Below, in pieces: positions 44,683 to 57,109 of a stretch of DNA of 64,000 bases (the first letter of the stretch is position 1; each line of letters starts with the position of its first letter). Both the position numbers and the translations under genes were made by a program. This DNA comes from Usnea hakonensis. Lineage: Eukaryota; Ascomycota; Lecanoromycetes; Lecanorales; Parmeliaceae. The stretch lies in the NCBI GenBank assembly GCA_013423325.1, contig BLJB01000238.1:62001-126000 (forward strand), read 5' to 3'. Below the pieces are notes generated by a model. That model was not told where the DNA came from. It worked only from the letters and a program-made list of their open reading frames with translations, and ran no database searches.

Positions 44683-46654
44683 ATGGGTAGCACAGACAAC
44701 CACCCCAACCGCACCTCCTTCCTTTCCCAAAGATATACCCATATCGTTGTCGGCGGCGGTACCGCCGGCCTCGTCGTAGCGGGCCGTCTCTCGGAGAACC
44801 CAGAAATCGTCGTCGGAATCTTAGAAGCTGGCTCTGCAGCTTTCGACGAGCCGAAAATCAACGTGCCAGGTCGATTTGGAGAGACGTTAGGCTCGGATTA
44901 CGATTGGCAGTTTGAAACTACGTTGCAGCCAGGATTGAATGACCGGAGCTTGCCGTGGCCGAGGGGGAGGGTGCTGGGAGGGACGAGTGCATTGAATTTC
45001 ATGACGTGGAACAGGGGGTGCAGAGAGGACTATGATGCTTGGGAAGAACTTGGGGCGGAAGGCTGGGGTTGGGAGGGGCTGCTGTGAGTTTCATGGCCGT
45101 GGGACGAAGCCGTGTAGGACTGACAATCAGATAGACCCTACTTCAAGAAAAGCGAGACATTCCACCAACCTGACGCCGACCACCAGGCCAAACACAAATC
45201 CCTCTTCGACCCTCAACAGCACGGAACTACAGGTCCTCTACAAACGACTTATTCGGTCACGTACGGGGCTTCACACCGGTACTGGCACGATACTCTCCAC
45301 AGGCTGGGCATCGAAACGAATAGTAGTCATTTCTCCGGTTCAAACGTTGGTGTCTGGACTTCACTTACAGGCGTTACGCCAGATAAGCGGGAAAGAAGTT
45401 ACTCGGCAACTGCATACTACAGACCTAATTGTGGGAGAAAGAATCTACACTTGCTTACGGAAGCCTTTGTACAAGAGATCGTTCTGGAAGAGGAGGACGG
45501 GCAGTGGGTTGCAAAGGGTGTAAGATTCGTCCATGGAGGGGAGGAACATTTTGTTGGAACGGAAGGAGAAGTCATCTTATGTGCGGGAAGCGTGCAATCG
45601 CCGCAGCTTCTTGAGCTGTCTGGCATTGGCGACCCAGAAGTCCTCAAAGCTGCGGGTGTCGAGGTCAAAGTAAACAACCCAGCTGTAGGAGAGAACCTAC
45701 AAGATCACATGAGTACGTGTGCTCCAACCTATGGATAGCTCTTATCGATATCAGAAGCTAACGTCTCTCACAGTGACCGCCATGGTCTTCGAGATCTCCC
45801 CCTCAATCGTCACACCCGAAGACCTGCGTGCCGATCCAAAATTGGCCGAAGCAGCAGACAAAGAATACGCACTCTCGCAATCCGGTCCACGTACCGCAAT
45901 TCCCTCCTCTGTCGCCTACATGCCCTTTTCCCATTTCGTCTCTCATGAAGAGCTTTCTCTTCTGGGAAACTCCCTGCTTTCCCAATCTACCTCCAACTCA
46001 AAACCGAGCCACCGCATCCTCGTCGACAGACTCTTGACGGACAAGAACCTAGGTCAAATCGAATGGAACTTTGACGTCAGCAACTACAGCCCCTATTTCA
46101 AGTCCATCCCAGGGAAAAAATACGCAACAATGCTTCAAATGCTACAATACCCCTTCTCAAAAGGCAGCATCCACATCCCCCCCACCCACCAAACCCACGG
46201 CGTCAAGGCAACCGCCGCCGACAAGCCCATCATCAACCCCCAATACTACGCCGGTCAAGGCGGCGCCCTCGATTTCAAAATGATGCTCGCATCCCAAGCC
46301 TACGCCGACAAAATCTGCTCCACACCGCCCCTCTCAAACATCATCCTTTCCCGCGTTTACCCCCCCTCCGACCCTGACGACCCATCTTCCGATCTCGCAA
46401 CCTGGGTCCGCGACTCCACAATCACGGACTGGCATCCTGTGGGTACGTGTGCGATGGGCGGGACGAGGAAAGAGGAAGGATTTGTGCTTGATAGCCGGTT
46501 GAGGGTGTATGGCACGAAAGGGTTGAGGGTGTGCGATGCGAGTGTTATGCCGTTACATATTAGTGCCCATCCGCAGGCTACTGTTTATGCGATTGGGGAG
46601 AAGGGGGCGGATATGATTGGCGAGGATTGGGGGAGAAGGGAGGCGCGGATTTAA
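44683..46654 (+). CDS. GMC family FAD-dependent oxidoreductase
   Basis: Three exons, 44683-45083, 45135-45712 and 45774-46654, 619 aa, phases agree. FAD-binding dinucleotide motif HIVVGGGTAGLVVAGRLSE (about residues 22-40), then the GMC signature 1 LPWPRGRVLGGTSALNFM (about 99-116) and signature 2 GSVQSPQLLELSGIG in exon 2. The ENLQDHM-MTAMVF motif is rebuilt over intron 2. Catalytic-site motifs near the C-terminus are WHPVGTCAMGG (active-site His) and AHPQATVYAIGEKGADMI. There is no signal peptide, so it is probably cytosolic or peroxisomal rather than secreted. GMC enzymes oxidise alcohols, sugars or choline using FAD; the substrate cannot be assigned. The coding strand changes from C-rich to G-rich at about 46440. 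Confidence 0.9.
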
Positions 46655-47066
46655 TAATCCCGTTTGGGAAAGGCAGATGAGTCTGTCACCTTTTGTATAT
46701 ACATACAGATATATTCCCCACCCCGACCTCCTCCGGTAATACTGCACAAAACGACATTCCTTTCACTCCACTCTCCCTCTCTCTCCATTATCTCTCTCTC
46801 TCCATTATCTCTCTCTCCTCATCCCGCCTCTCACACCGGTGTGCTTTCGTCACACTCTGCCAAAGGTGTTAAATGAGGTAGAGGTAGTAAGTGATTGTAT
46901 AAAATCCTTTTTGTTGTAGATAAGGTAATTCATAATCTATAAACATACGCCACTGCTCCTCCCACTTTTTTTTTTCATAAAGGATCTATGTAGAAGGGCA
47001 TGGACCCTCACGGTAGCCCCATCCTCCCTACCCGCTCCCTTCCTCCTCTCATGTCCCCCCCTCCCA
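46655..47066. other. Intergenic between convergent genes, with a CT microsatellite
   Basis: 3' flanks of the GMC gene and the permease. At 46768-46815 a CT-rich unit (CTCTCTCTCCATTAT) is repeated twice with a partial third copy, and a T run lies at 46966-46975. Confidence 0.7.
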
Positions 47067-48857
47067 TCACCGCCCCACAACCCTCAACTCCACCCACCTC
47101 AACACCGGAAACGAAACGCACGTAAACGCAATCGCCACCCAAGCCCCAATATCCGCTCCATACCCCCCCACATGCGTCGCCACGGGCCCCGCATACCACG
47201 CCTGATACATCCCGACAATCGCCCCCGCCCAGCCAATCAAAAACGCCACCAGGGCCGCCACACCCAGCGGCAAATGTTTTTTATCCTCCCACGCGGCCCA
47301 CTCAAAGGGGACGCCGCGCAGTTTGCGGAAGAGGAGGTGCTCTTCGAGCATGATGGTGAGGAAGATGGAGATCCAGTAGCCCATGAGGGCGAGGAAGTTT
47401 TCGAAGATGTCGAAGAGGTGGTCGCGCCCCGCGACGCCGCAGACGAACTCGACGATGACGACGACGACGACCCACAGCCAGCGGGGGATGGCTTTGCAGT
47501 AGCGGCCCAGGATCTGCATGTCGATGGCGGCGGCGTAGGTGCCCGGGATGTTGTTTTGGATGGCGGAGAGGGCGAGGATGACGGTGCAGAAGGAGCCGAA
47601 GCCGCCGAGGCCGCCGTACCCGGCGAGGAGGAGGGCGCCCGAGGAGGTGGCGTAGGCGGTTTGCCAGGACGGGGTCGTGGCGACGCCGCAGCCCATGCCG
47701 ACGCCGATCAGGTTCACGAAGATGAAGGAGGTGGCGAGCCCGAGCCAGGTCATGAGGAAGGTGAGGTATTTGTTCGTGTGGGTCGGGTAGTAGACGTAGA
47801 AGTCGGAGCCGGCGGCCGCCCAGCCGATGGGGACCGAGTATTGCAGCGCGAAGAAGGAGAGGCGGTTGGCGGTTATTTCGCCCATGGTGTTGGTGACGGG
47901 GGCAGTGGATTGGAGGGCGGTGTTGAAGTGGGGGCCCGCGGAGCCGATGAGGACGAAGAGGACGATGACTTGGGGGATGAAGGCCCATCTGGTTGGGGGG
48001 AGGAGGTTAGTGCTGGTTTGGAAGGGGTTTGAGATGAGAGGACGGTTTTACCTTTCGTATACGTGAAGGACGGCCATGCCGAATACGGCTACTACGCCGA
48101 TGATGACGGCGGCGACGATGATGCCCACGATGATGGTCATGTGCCCGCCGTTGACGGCCGAGAGCATCTGTCCGGCGATGATGCAGCTGATGACGCCGTA
48201 GCCGACCATGAGGATGGCGTTGAGAATCGCGATCAGCTTCGCTGGCCAATATCCCATTATATATCGGGCCACGATCTGGAGCGCGGGTTAGCAGAAAGTC
48301 CATTGCTTTGATTGGTGAAGGGGGGATGCGTCTGGGCGCAAACATACCAGCGTCCGATTACCACTTTCCGCACCCCATGTGCTCGAATACGAAGTGCCCA
48401 CGGATCCCAGCGCGCAGCCAAAGACGGTCAATAAGACACTGTCTACCCAACCTAGATTAAAAACCAATGGGCCGAGAAAGCCGACTGCGAGATTGTTCAC
48501 GGTGACATTTACGCTGAACCACAGGATAAACATCTGCGCATATCCCATCAACGAGATGTCATGTTTCTCCTCTGGTAGCACCCGAGTGATGCCTCGCGCC
48601 TCGAGACCGGCGAGCCCTTCAATCTTGTCGTTCCACCTTTTCAGCCGGCCTTGGAGGAGGACTGGAGTAGGCGGTACGTCGTGATCATCCAGGGATGAAT
48701 GGGAGGTGTGGTTGGTGATCTCCTCCGAGTTGCTGCCCGTGAATGAAGACACGTTTATGTCGGCGTCCTTGTCGCTCAGTTCCCCACGCTTCTCGACGTC
48801 CTTTTCGGTGGGCTGATGCGCCAAGGGGGGGGTTGGAGGATCTTTGTTGATGTCCAT
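47067..48857 (-). CDS. Purine-cytosine permease, NCS1 family (FCY2-like)
   Basis: Three exons, 48857-48348, 48275-48052 and 47988-47067, 551 aa, phases 0 and 2. The N-terminal ~75 residues are acidic and cytosolic. Family motifs: RWNDKIEGLAGLEARGITRVLPEE before helix 1, MFILWFSVNVTVNNLAVGFLGPL (helix 1), TWGAESGNRTL-IVARYIMGYWPAK across intron 1, YSVPIGWAAAGSDFYVYYP, and NNIPGTYAAAIDMQILGRYCKAIPRWLW. About twelve helices are expected. NCS1 Fcy proteins are proton symporters for cytosine, adenine, guanine and hypoxanthine and take up 5-fluorocytosine. The substrate of this one is inferred from family resemblance only. Antisense ORFs on the plus strand (47172-48032) are composition shadows. Confidence 0.92.
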
Positions 48858-51800
48858 GACGGCGGCCGCTGACGGGATGATACGTGCGATTGCAGTATCC
48901 CTCTCTCAACTGCGACTGGATTGATTGAGTGAGACGGAGGGTGATGTTGTTTGTACGACTGTGGGAGCGGGGAATTAGGGGGATTAAAACCCGGGGTACG
49001 CAAGCGATACATGCATAGATACTGCTCGACAGGTGGAGGCTGTGGAGCTCAGCTCGGGTAATGGCGAGCCATGGGTATCTTTACCTTCCGAATACGCACA
49101 TTGGACGCTTTAGAGTAATCGTCTATGGCGGGCCCGGGCATTACCTCGTGGATTTTGATGCACGGTTCAGCCATAAGCCTCGTACCCTGCAGTGCGTGAA
49201 TGTCTCGTTGACTTTTCCGTGAGAGGCGTGCCTCTGTCGTTGGCCTCGCTTGCATTTGAAGCTTCAAGCTTCAAACCTGGTACGTTAGTGGCAGATAGCG
49301 GAACATTAGATGCATATCTAGCGTCATCCAACACATGGCTCATGTCGCAAGTCTAGTGAATTTGATGCACGTCGTAGTCGATATGGGGCAACGTGTCACT
49401 TTGGGAAAGGCAATTCTTACCTTTTCCCCCTGCCTTGATAACTTTTGCCTTTTGTAATCTGTTGGATCAACGCAATTCTTCCCATTTCCAGGGTCTAGAT
49501 CCTCGGGTGCATTAGGGAGCATGCAAATCAAATTTTGGCGGGTGAACCCCAGAGTTTCATCCGAGCTGTACCGGTCACGACTGAGTACTTTACCCACCAC
49601 TTTCATTTTAAGCCGCTCAAAGTCAACTCACACAGGTAAGTGCTGCACCAGCTGTACGAGTACCTTGGTAGATAGAAAGACTAGCAAATTAGATCGAAAC
49701 CAAAGTGGGAAAGTGGCATAAAGGCCAGACTATCTCCATACTGCAGAGCATAGGTACCTTCTCTCTTACAGTAGCAAAAGTTCCTGCACAGTTTCCATGT
49801 GGAGACGGCTGAGATTTCCGGGGCACGCAACGGGCGATTGAAGGATTAGATATGACTATGAACATGGTCTTTGCTTGATGACGAGGAAGACCCTTTCGCC
49901 ACCATTTCGCACCCAAATCTTGTCTGCTCAAAGACTTTCAAGACTTGGTGGTACCAAAGTGGTCATCGAACACTTGGTCCGATGGTTTGATTGGTATATC
50001 TTGGTGCATCTTTAGGCCGACCAAAGTAGATTTGGGAGTCGGGTGAGGGAGACAGATGATTCTGAGGACCTTTGATCAACCAGGGCACAAAGAATTTGCC
50101 GTTGATCCGATCGATGGTTACTGCCTTATCTAGGTATCTTGTCTTCTTGTCATCGAAATCGCATAGAGTGACATCGAAAAGTCTGTTGTTGATAATTAAA
50201 AGTGAAAGTCTTAAGTCAGAAATTCATTAGTCGTCCGCGCCGCCACTTGCAAGGAAGAGGGCATCAATAACCCCACGCTAGATTGGATAGTCAGGGGCAT
50301 CATGATGTATTCTAGTACTGTGCTGTAGTGGTATAGACTTATAGTAGTACTTTAGTGTGAGGCATTCCACGACTTCAAGCTCGAGCCTTTCCCCGCGCTA
50401 GATTAGCCTGGATCATTGCACAAATGCACAAATCACAGGATAGCATTAGGACGCTAAAATAGCCGCTAAAGCTCATTAAGAAAAGCGCAGACGGGGAAAC
50501 TGGTCCGGTGATTTCCGGTTGCACCTTCTTATCTTTTTCCCTTTTTCCTCAATTCGATGCCAACCAACGCCATGAATAAATTAAGTCAAAGCCACTCGCC
50601 TGTTACTTTTACGCCATCCAATCGCCTTTCATCTTGATTATGTACCATCTTCTGAATCTGATATTCTAGAGCAAAGTATACCAATACATGCTTCAATCCA
50701 TGCGTTGACCATGCAGAAAGGCCAGGTGTAAAATATCACGCATCATGATTTTGTCGTGGATCACCTGGCTATGGGGCATGGGGCATGGGGCAATATGCCA
50801 TACTTCGGACCCTTCTCCGACCTAACGATTAGCTGTTGCTTTATTCAAAGTCAGATAAAGTAAGACTACTCTGCAGACGCGAACGAGCCAAGATAGCCTC
50901 GCTTTCCCTCCAATAACAACACCGACATCAAAACTGACTTTCTCTTTACGCAAAAGTATTAATTTTCATTATCCTGTCCGATATCGCTACCAAAGCCTCA
51001 AGCCAAGGCCATGAGCTCAACTCCAATACGAATGAAAAGTGCAACTTCTGCAGCGCTACTTCCATGTCATCGTATCCAGAGTAGCCCAGTTGCTGATCCC
51101 AAGCGGTGTGCCTTCTTCTGTCTCACCGCATGCAACTCACACTATGGACTTATAAGAGCACATGGGCCTTCTCGATGCAGCATGAGCGGAGAAAAAAGCG
51201 CCCAATCAGGGGTGGCCGGATGTTGACATTTGACTTTCGAAGGCCGGCACATGCCTAGCACTACTAGCAGGCATAATCCCCGGCTGGGAAGACCCCACCC
51301 CTATCTCTGGGAGCGGGATGGATCTGGGCCACCTGCCCGTCCCCTACTCCGTACTCCCCTGCCAATCGTCCGCCTCCCTCGTTCTTATTCTTGTAAATCT
51401 CTCCTCTTTCACGTTCTGCATCTGGACAGATCGAGTAATTGGAGATGATATGAGCCCTCTTCCACGAATTTCGATTTGCAGCTAGTTGCACTATCAAAGA
51501 AAGCTCCCTCCAGAGCTTCTACTAACTGTCTTCATCCACTATCGACTCTGAATCAATAATTCGCGGCTTCTGTGATACCCAATCACAAACGTGGGATGAA
51601 TATTTAGATTGTTGAATCGTTGAATTTCCAAACTCATCCCTACCGTCCAACATCGTCTTGTCTCCTCTAGAAAATGGTCATCTAAGCCGCTGGGCTCGGT
51701 CCGGGGAAGAGAGGCTGGCTCCCGAATTTTGCACGCCTAGCTTGCAATCGCGCCGTGACCAGTGCAGCCACGGTCACCTTGGCCCCTCTTGGACCCTTGG

Positions 51801-52117
51801 CCTAGCGCAAGGTACGTGCAAAGATTTCGTCCACAATTTTGTCAAACTGAAGCATTTCACCGGTGAAAATCCCCAAATGTCAGATAAGGTACGGTAAAGG
51901 GGGGACGGCCGAGGCTGATAACAAAGTACCGAAGTTTTATATTCTTCACAACTCCACCCTCCAAGCTTCTGCCCTTTCAACCCTGAATGCATCTTTGGTA
52001 GACGCTTCGCGCTCAGGCCGAACACCCAAATGCTCGAGTGAACCTACCAACACATCACCAACGCAGGTCGTGTGACTCGCCAGGTCATAGCACAAATATA
52101 CAACATCACCCTTCATC
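48858..52117. other. 3.2-kb intergenic region, no gene recognised
   Basis: Only short, unsupported ORFs. It includes a GGGGCATGGGGCATGGGGCA triplet repeat at 50773-50792 and general AT-rich sequence near 50150-50650. The end is the promoter of the next rhodopsin-family gene. Confidence 0.5.
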
Positions 52118-53794
52118 ATGGGGTATAGCGAAGCAAAATCGCTGGCCATCGAGTCATGGACCCTCTACGCAATTGCCATTATTGTCGTCATTTGCAGAAT
52201 GTATGTCACAACCGGCTCGTTTTGGGCATACGACTTCGTACAGGCCACTGAACTGACCTGCTTCTAGACTGTCTCGAAGGATTCTGCTAGGATCATTCAA
52301 AAAATTGCAGATTGACGACTATATAATGTACTTTGTCTTTGTAAGTCCCACGCCTTTTTCTTCCTCTCACAGTCCCACCTCAATGAGCAAGGGCCATTCA
52401 CGTTCTCATGTTCACCATCATGCTCCTTAATCGTCTTTCCCAATCAAGTGGACATTGTCATGTAGCAAGGTTCTGGTCATTGACATGTGGCTGACCTCAC
52501 GACTACTGAGCACAGTGTTGCTATACTATCGTTACAGTCGGTATCAACCTGACAGCCGTGAATCTTAATGCTTATCTTCCTCCGGCCTTTCTTGCAACCA
52601 TCACGCCCGCTGAGATTCAGAATGCAATTTACGGTTGCAAATGGACATTTGCCACGGAAATAACAAAATTGACGACAGTCTGGGGCTGCAAAACTTGCTT
52701 GCTTATCCTCTATAATCACATGACGTAAGTTTCATTCTCACCTGAGCCTGCCCACCATGCTTGCCGTGGTTTGGACCTTTGGAGACACGAGAAGCTTTGA
52801 AACCGATAGGAAGGAAACCAGGAATTGCGGCTAATATCCCGAATCTTCAGTAAGGGACTGCCAAGATATCATCGTGCAGTCAAATATGTCGCAGCCTATA
52901 CCGCTATGGCGTACATTATTGTTATGATCCTTTTCTTGGCTGTCTGGTGTCGGCCTGTCAATTGGTATTGGAAGGTCCCAGTTCCTAATTGTAAGCATTC
53001 CGACCTACGTTTTTCACATCTCTCCTTGAAGAATGAGTAGCAGCTAATGCCTTTTAACCCCACAGCTCAATGTGCAAGTTATTACAACCATTTGATCGAC
53101 GATGCCGTATTCAACATCACATCCGATTTGTTAATACTCTCCCTACCCATTCCGTTATTAATCAAGGCACAACTACCTTTGAAAAGGTTCGCAAGTCCCG
53201 CTCAATCAAGATTTCACGTATGCAACAACTAAACTAGACTCCAGGAAAATAGTCCTCTTCTGCATCTTCTCCCTCGGTACCCTCGTGATCCTTTGCGCCG
53301 TTCTGAACCGCTACTACAACTTCACAGCCGGCTACGGCTCCCTCATCTACCTCAACTGGTACGCCGGCGAAACCTCAACCGCTGTCATTGTCGCCAACAT
53401 CCCCCACCTCTGGCCTTTAATCTCCCGCGTCTTTGGCCTCGGCGCCTTCAAATCCACCAATCCCGATTCATCGAACCGGTTCAAAATCTCCTCGTCGAAT
53501 CAGGGCATCTCGTCGCGTCGCCGCACTGTCCATCACGCTCTCGATCACGATGGCTATATCCGAAGTGAGAGCGAGGAGAGGATCGCTGGCGGTGGCAGTG
53601 GCGGATGGAACACCAAGAGTATGGGCGAGGGGGACGTCGAGCTCGCTCATGCGAATGGCGGCTTCGATACCAATGTCGTAGGAGGCATAAAGCCCAATCC
53701 GCCTGTTTGGGGCATGCCGGTTCGAGGGTCCGGCTTGGATGACAAGGATCGCATTGTTAAAACGGTGCATATCAATCAGTTTACCGAGGATTGA
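52118..53794 (+). CDS. Fungal rhodopsin-domain integral membrane protein
   Basis: Six exons, 52118-52200, 52268-52340, 52516-52724, 52851-52990, 53066-53186 and 53245-53794, 391 aa, all in phase. The N-terminus is short and outside (MGYSEAKSLAIESW), then helix 1 (LYAIAIIVVICRI), the family motif LQIDDYIMYFVF in exon 2, helix AYIIVMILFLAVWCRP with the conserved WCRP, Cys in QCASYYNHL, DLLILSLPIPLLIKAQLPLKR and KIVLFCIFSLGTLVILCAVLNRYY. Seven helices fit. The last ~120 residues are a Ser/Gly/Asp-rich cytosolic tail. Same domain family as the truncated gene at position 1, but with different exon boundaries and low identity. Exon 4 begins at an unusual CTTCAG acceptor 28 bp after a decoy CCAG. 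Ligand and pathway unknown. Confidence 0.85.
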
Positions 53795-55554
53795 AAGGAA
53801 TCGAAGATGAGGTTTCCCCTTGTCTTTTTTTCTCCTCTTCTTTATCTTCCTCTTCTTCTTCTCGTCATGGCGAGGAGCAATAGGAGCTTGCAAGGAGCAA
53901 CAGGAGCTTTGAAATGGGAGCCGACGAGGTCGTCGGTTAGGCAAGGAAAGGTAGAAAAAGGCGCCGCTTCTTGCAACGAGAGAGAGAGAAAGAGAGGAAT
54001 CAAAAGTCGGAACTGCACTGGGCAATTGTACTATACTATGTAGTATCTCTTGGAATGACCGAAGAATCATGACAATGCTAATTGATGATGCTCGCTCGTA
54101 CTGAGCTTACTTTGCCTTCCCTTCCCTCACCCTAGCTTTGGGAATCGCAGAAGGTATGTCCTCATCGCAGCAACGAGCCTTTGACCAAGACAATGAACTC
54201 CCATTCCTGGCATTGATCTTACTTTCCTTTACGCCCCATATTTTCATTCGCAATCAATCATCTGGGGAGCTGCCGGGTGTATGGTTGTATCACTTCGTGG
54301 AGCTCCCCCCCCCACCACTCCCCTCCCTTTGCCGAGCCACGCGCCCGACTAAAGACGCGTGCTTGGATTGTTCGAGATTGGATGGATATCGAAAGCTTGA
54401 TTTCTTTAGATATGGTTTGCTATTCTTTTGAGCATGCATTGCTAATGGGAGGGAGAGGTTGTGATGAGATTGCTTTAGGTATTAACGACTGTTTGGGGTT
54501 TTGAAATGTGTGAGCTTTGAAGGGATTTGAGAGTAGTTTTTTTTTTTGTGAGAATGGGTTGAGTGCTGCTGTGGTGAGGGAGGATATGTGGTGGGATTGG
54601 GTCGTGGTTGGAGAGAGGGCGTTGGGGTTTGGTGTAGGGATGGGGTATGGATGGTGTGTGGGAGGTGTGATTTATTCTAAAGTAGGATGTGAGATTGGCT
54701 GATTTGGGAGGATATTGAGGGGGGGAGTAGGGATTGAGGTATATCCTCTAATAGTGGAACTTTTGTTGCGGAAAGAAGTGGGAGAGATTGAGTTGTAGAA
54801 TCTGGATTCTTATAGAAGGGTATTAGATGTTCCCCTGATTTAGACTTGACAGGAACAAGTATCCTTCCTCAAGGTAAGATATCTTGACAAAGTCTTCAAT
54901 ACGGCCAACAACAGACCTGATCAGCAAAGAACCAATCCTACCACAAAGCAAGAATTATTTTGGATTTGTGTGGAGGAGGGAATTTAGTACATGTTTTTCT
55001 ATATATGGTTCGAGAAGCTTGGGGTAGGGTATTCGCTGATGTGGTGGCTACTTATTCCCCCACACCCTCGTCCCACTGGACTCTTCGAGACACCTAGCGC
55101 TACTGTTTTGGTAGAATTGTATCCCCGAGGTGCTAGGACCGCGCTTTTGTCGGCGACTCATGACAGAGAAGATTGAGCTTTTGGCGAGTTTCACGGAGAT
55201 GTTTCTATGCCATATGGGCGTCCCCTACTAGAATTGATATCCTGTTATGTATGGAATATTGGCTAATCTTTTGCGGGGCTAGTACCTCAACCAATGCATA
55301 AGAAAAATGGAGATTGGGAGGAATATGAGAGCTTTTGCGTTGTTCTTGGCGTCGAGACCACTACCTATCTCTGACGAACAATTTTGATCCTGTACTAGCG
55401 AGCCCATCATATTCTTAAAACACAAAGTATCTTGGCCGTTGATATAGACTGATACCCTCAAAACTCTTTCTTATCGAAACACGTACGGCACTGAGGCATC
55501 AACCAAGAGCCTTAGCCAAGTACCTAATCAAATTAATAAACGAATCATTTCTTC
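53795..55554. other. Intergenic, no gene recognised
   Basis: Partly G/T-rich (54430-54770) with an ATTTTTTTTTTT-type T run at 54537-54547. No supported ORF. Confidence 0.5.
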
Positions 55555-56591
55555 ATGCCTTCTGAGAATGGAGAATCTCTGGCCATATCGCTCATGCCAA
55601 TTGAAATAATATTGATCACCGCCCGAAATCTGCCTCCTAGCAGTCGAGCTTCATTCGCACTCACCTGTAAACGTTTCTGGAATGCTATGCCCCGCCGTCC
55701 GATATGGCCGTTACATGACCCAAGGGAATGTCTATGGATGCCAAAAGAATTGCCTTCAAACATTCAGGAGTCAACGATGAGCGATCCGCAATTATTTCAA
55801 CAAGGGAGATGGGAATTTCTTCGGCTATTAGAGAGAGATGTTGGTGATAAATGGCTCCTCTGCTTCGATTGCTTCATGCTTCACCCACGTCATGCGTTTG
55901 TAAAATCTGAGACACCGCTGGTGCGTTGGCTCAAGAGTTGTGGTGGACTTGTTAATTACAAGAGTCCTCCAAGGAGTTGCCGTTATCTATCTCGCGCGAC
56001 GCCGAACCAGAAAGCTAGCGCCTTCTCGCTTAGTGGAGTCGTTGATCTTTGTCCTTGTATCCGATTAACCCCAGCGAAAAGAGACCGCGTTCGCGCTCAC
56101 CGTGACGATATTATTCAAAATGGGCCTCGTGGGAGGACTCAGCATGATGGCACTCATGTCTGCATATTTATGACGACATTGAGCTAAAAATAATTCTCGT
56201 GCCATTTTTTTACGAGGAAGACGGCGGACTCGGCTTTCGCGTCCAGTATCATCATAAGAGTCCCCTCGAGTCCTTGAGTGTTTGTCCTAGGCTGATATGC
56301 CCGCATATCTCTTTGGAAGATTTGATAAAGACTTTGTCGCAGTGTAGGGAACTGCATCCAGAGAATATCGTTTGTATAAGATGCAAAGGGTTTCAATGTT
56401 GTCCAGAATGCCGCACGACCGTATTCGGATTCTTCGAGGATACTGAGTCTGTCACCGGAATGATCACATATACTGTAAATCTTGAACGACGCTTAGATGA
56501 GCAATTTTGGAACAAGCATGTAGTGTTCCCGTTCGCAAGGCAGAGGCAGTATGAATCGATGCGAACAAAGCCATGGTGGAAGCTTTGGTAG
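55555..56591 (+). pseudogene. F-box protein gene split by a frameshift
   Basis: Two abutting frames. 55555-56187 starts MPSENGESLAISLMPIEIIL and contains an F-box (LMPIEIILITARNLPPSSRASFALTC, about residues 13-38), a DKWLLCFDC segment and CRYLSRATP; it ends HVCIFMTTLS then stop. From about 56170 the next frame reads YDDIELKIILVPFFYEEDGG, a segment that normally follows the Cys/His motif in this family of helotialean F-box proteins, and continues through CPHISLEDLIKTL, CIRCKGFQCCPECRTTVF and FWNKHVVFPFA to 56591. One missing base in the ATTTATG context at about 56166-56171 explains the break. The intact protein would be about 345 aa. F-box proteins recruit substrates to SCF ubiquitin ligases. 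It may be a sequencing error. Confidence 0.7.
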
Positions 56592-57109
56592 CTGCATCGG
56601 AGGAAAAACGAATCGCCTAATAAATGAGAGTACCCAAGGAACGCCCCCTTTTAGGACACTGACCTGGAAAAGGACACTGGCCCTGCTGGCGATGAGAACG
56701 AGGGGGTCATCTAAGTATGGTCAGACCAAAGAAAGTGGGAGGATTGACCGATACGGCAAACGGCGTATGCAGGTCCGCACGGTCACATACCGGTGCAATC
56801 AGCGTGGACTTAGTGACCTGTTAGCGACTTTGTCCTTTTTTTCGTATCAAGGCGAGTCCTCGGGCTCACTGGAAAGAGATATGGTTGGATGCAAATAGAA
56901 AATGTCAAATGATTAGTGAGGTTGCTCTCATCTAGCGTCGGCATCTTGTCGAGGGGATGCCGTACAAATATGACTCCTTGCATTGAATCGGTTACCGGCA
57001 TCAAAATCAGCGCCTAATATGGCAGTGTGCAGAAATGTGAGACACATTCTGATCTTCTCCACCGCTTTTTCTCTCCTTTTCCTTCCATCTATTCTTCCCT
57101 CAGTACGCT
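56592..57109. other. Intergenic
   Basis: No supported gene; a pyrimidine-rich run (57050-57100) precedes the RBR start codon. Confidence 0.5.

Noticed and set aside
47172..48032. Long plus-strand ORF (286 codons) rich in Asp, Glu, Gly
   Set aside because: It is antisense to the permease exons, crosses a permease intron, and results from the strong codon-position GC bias of the real gene.
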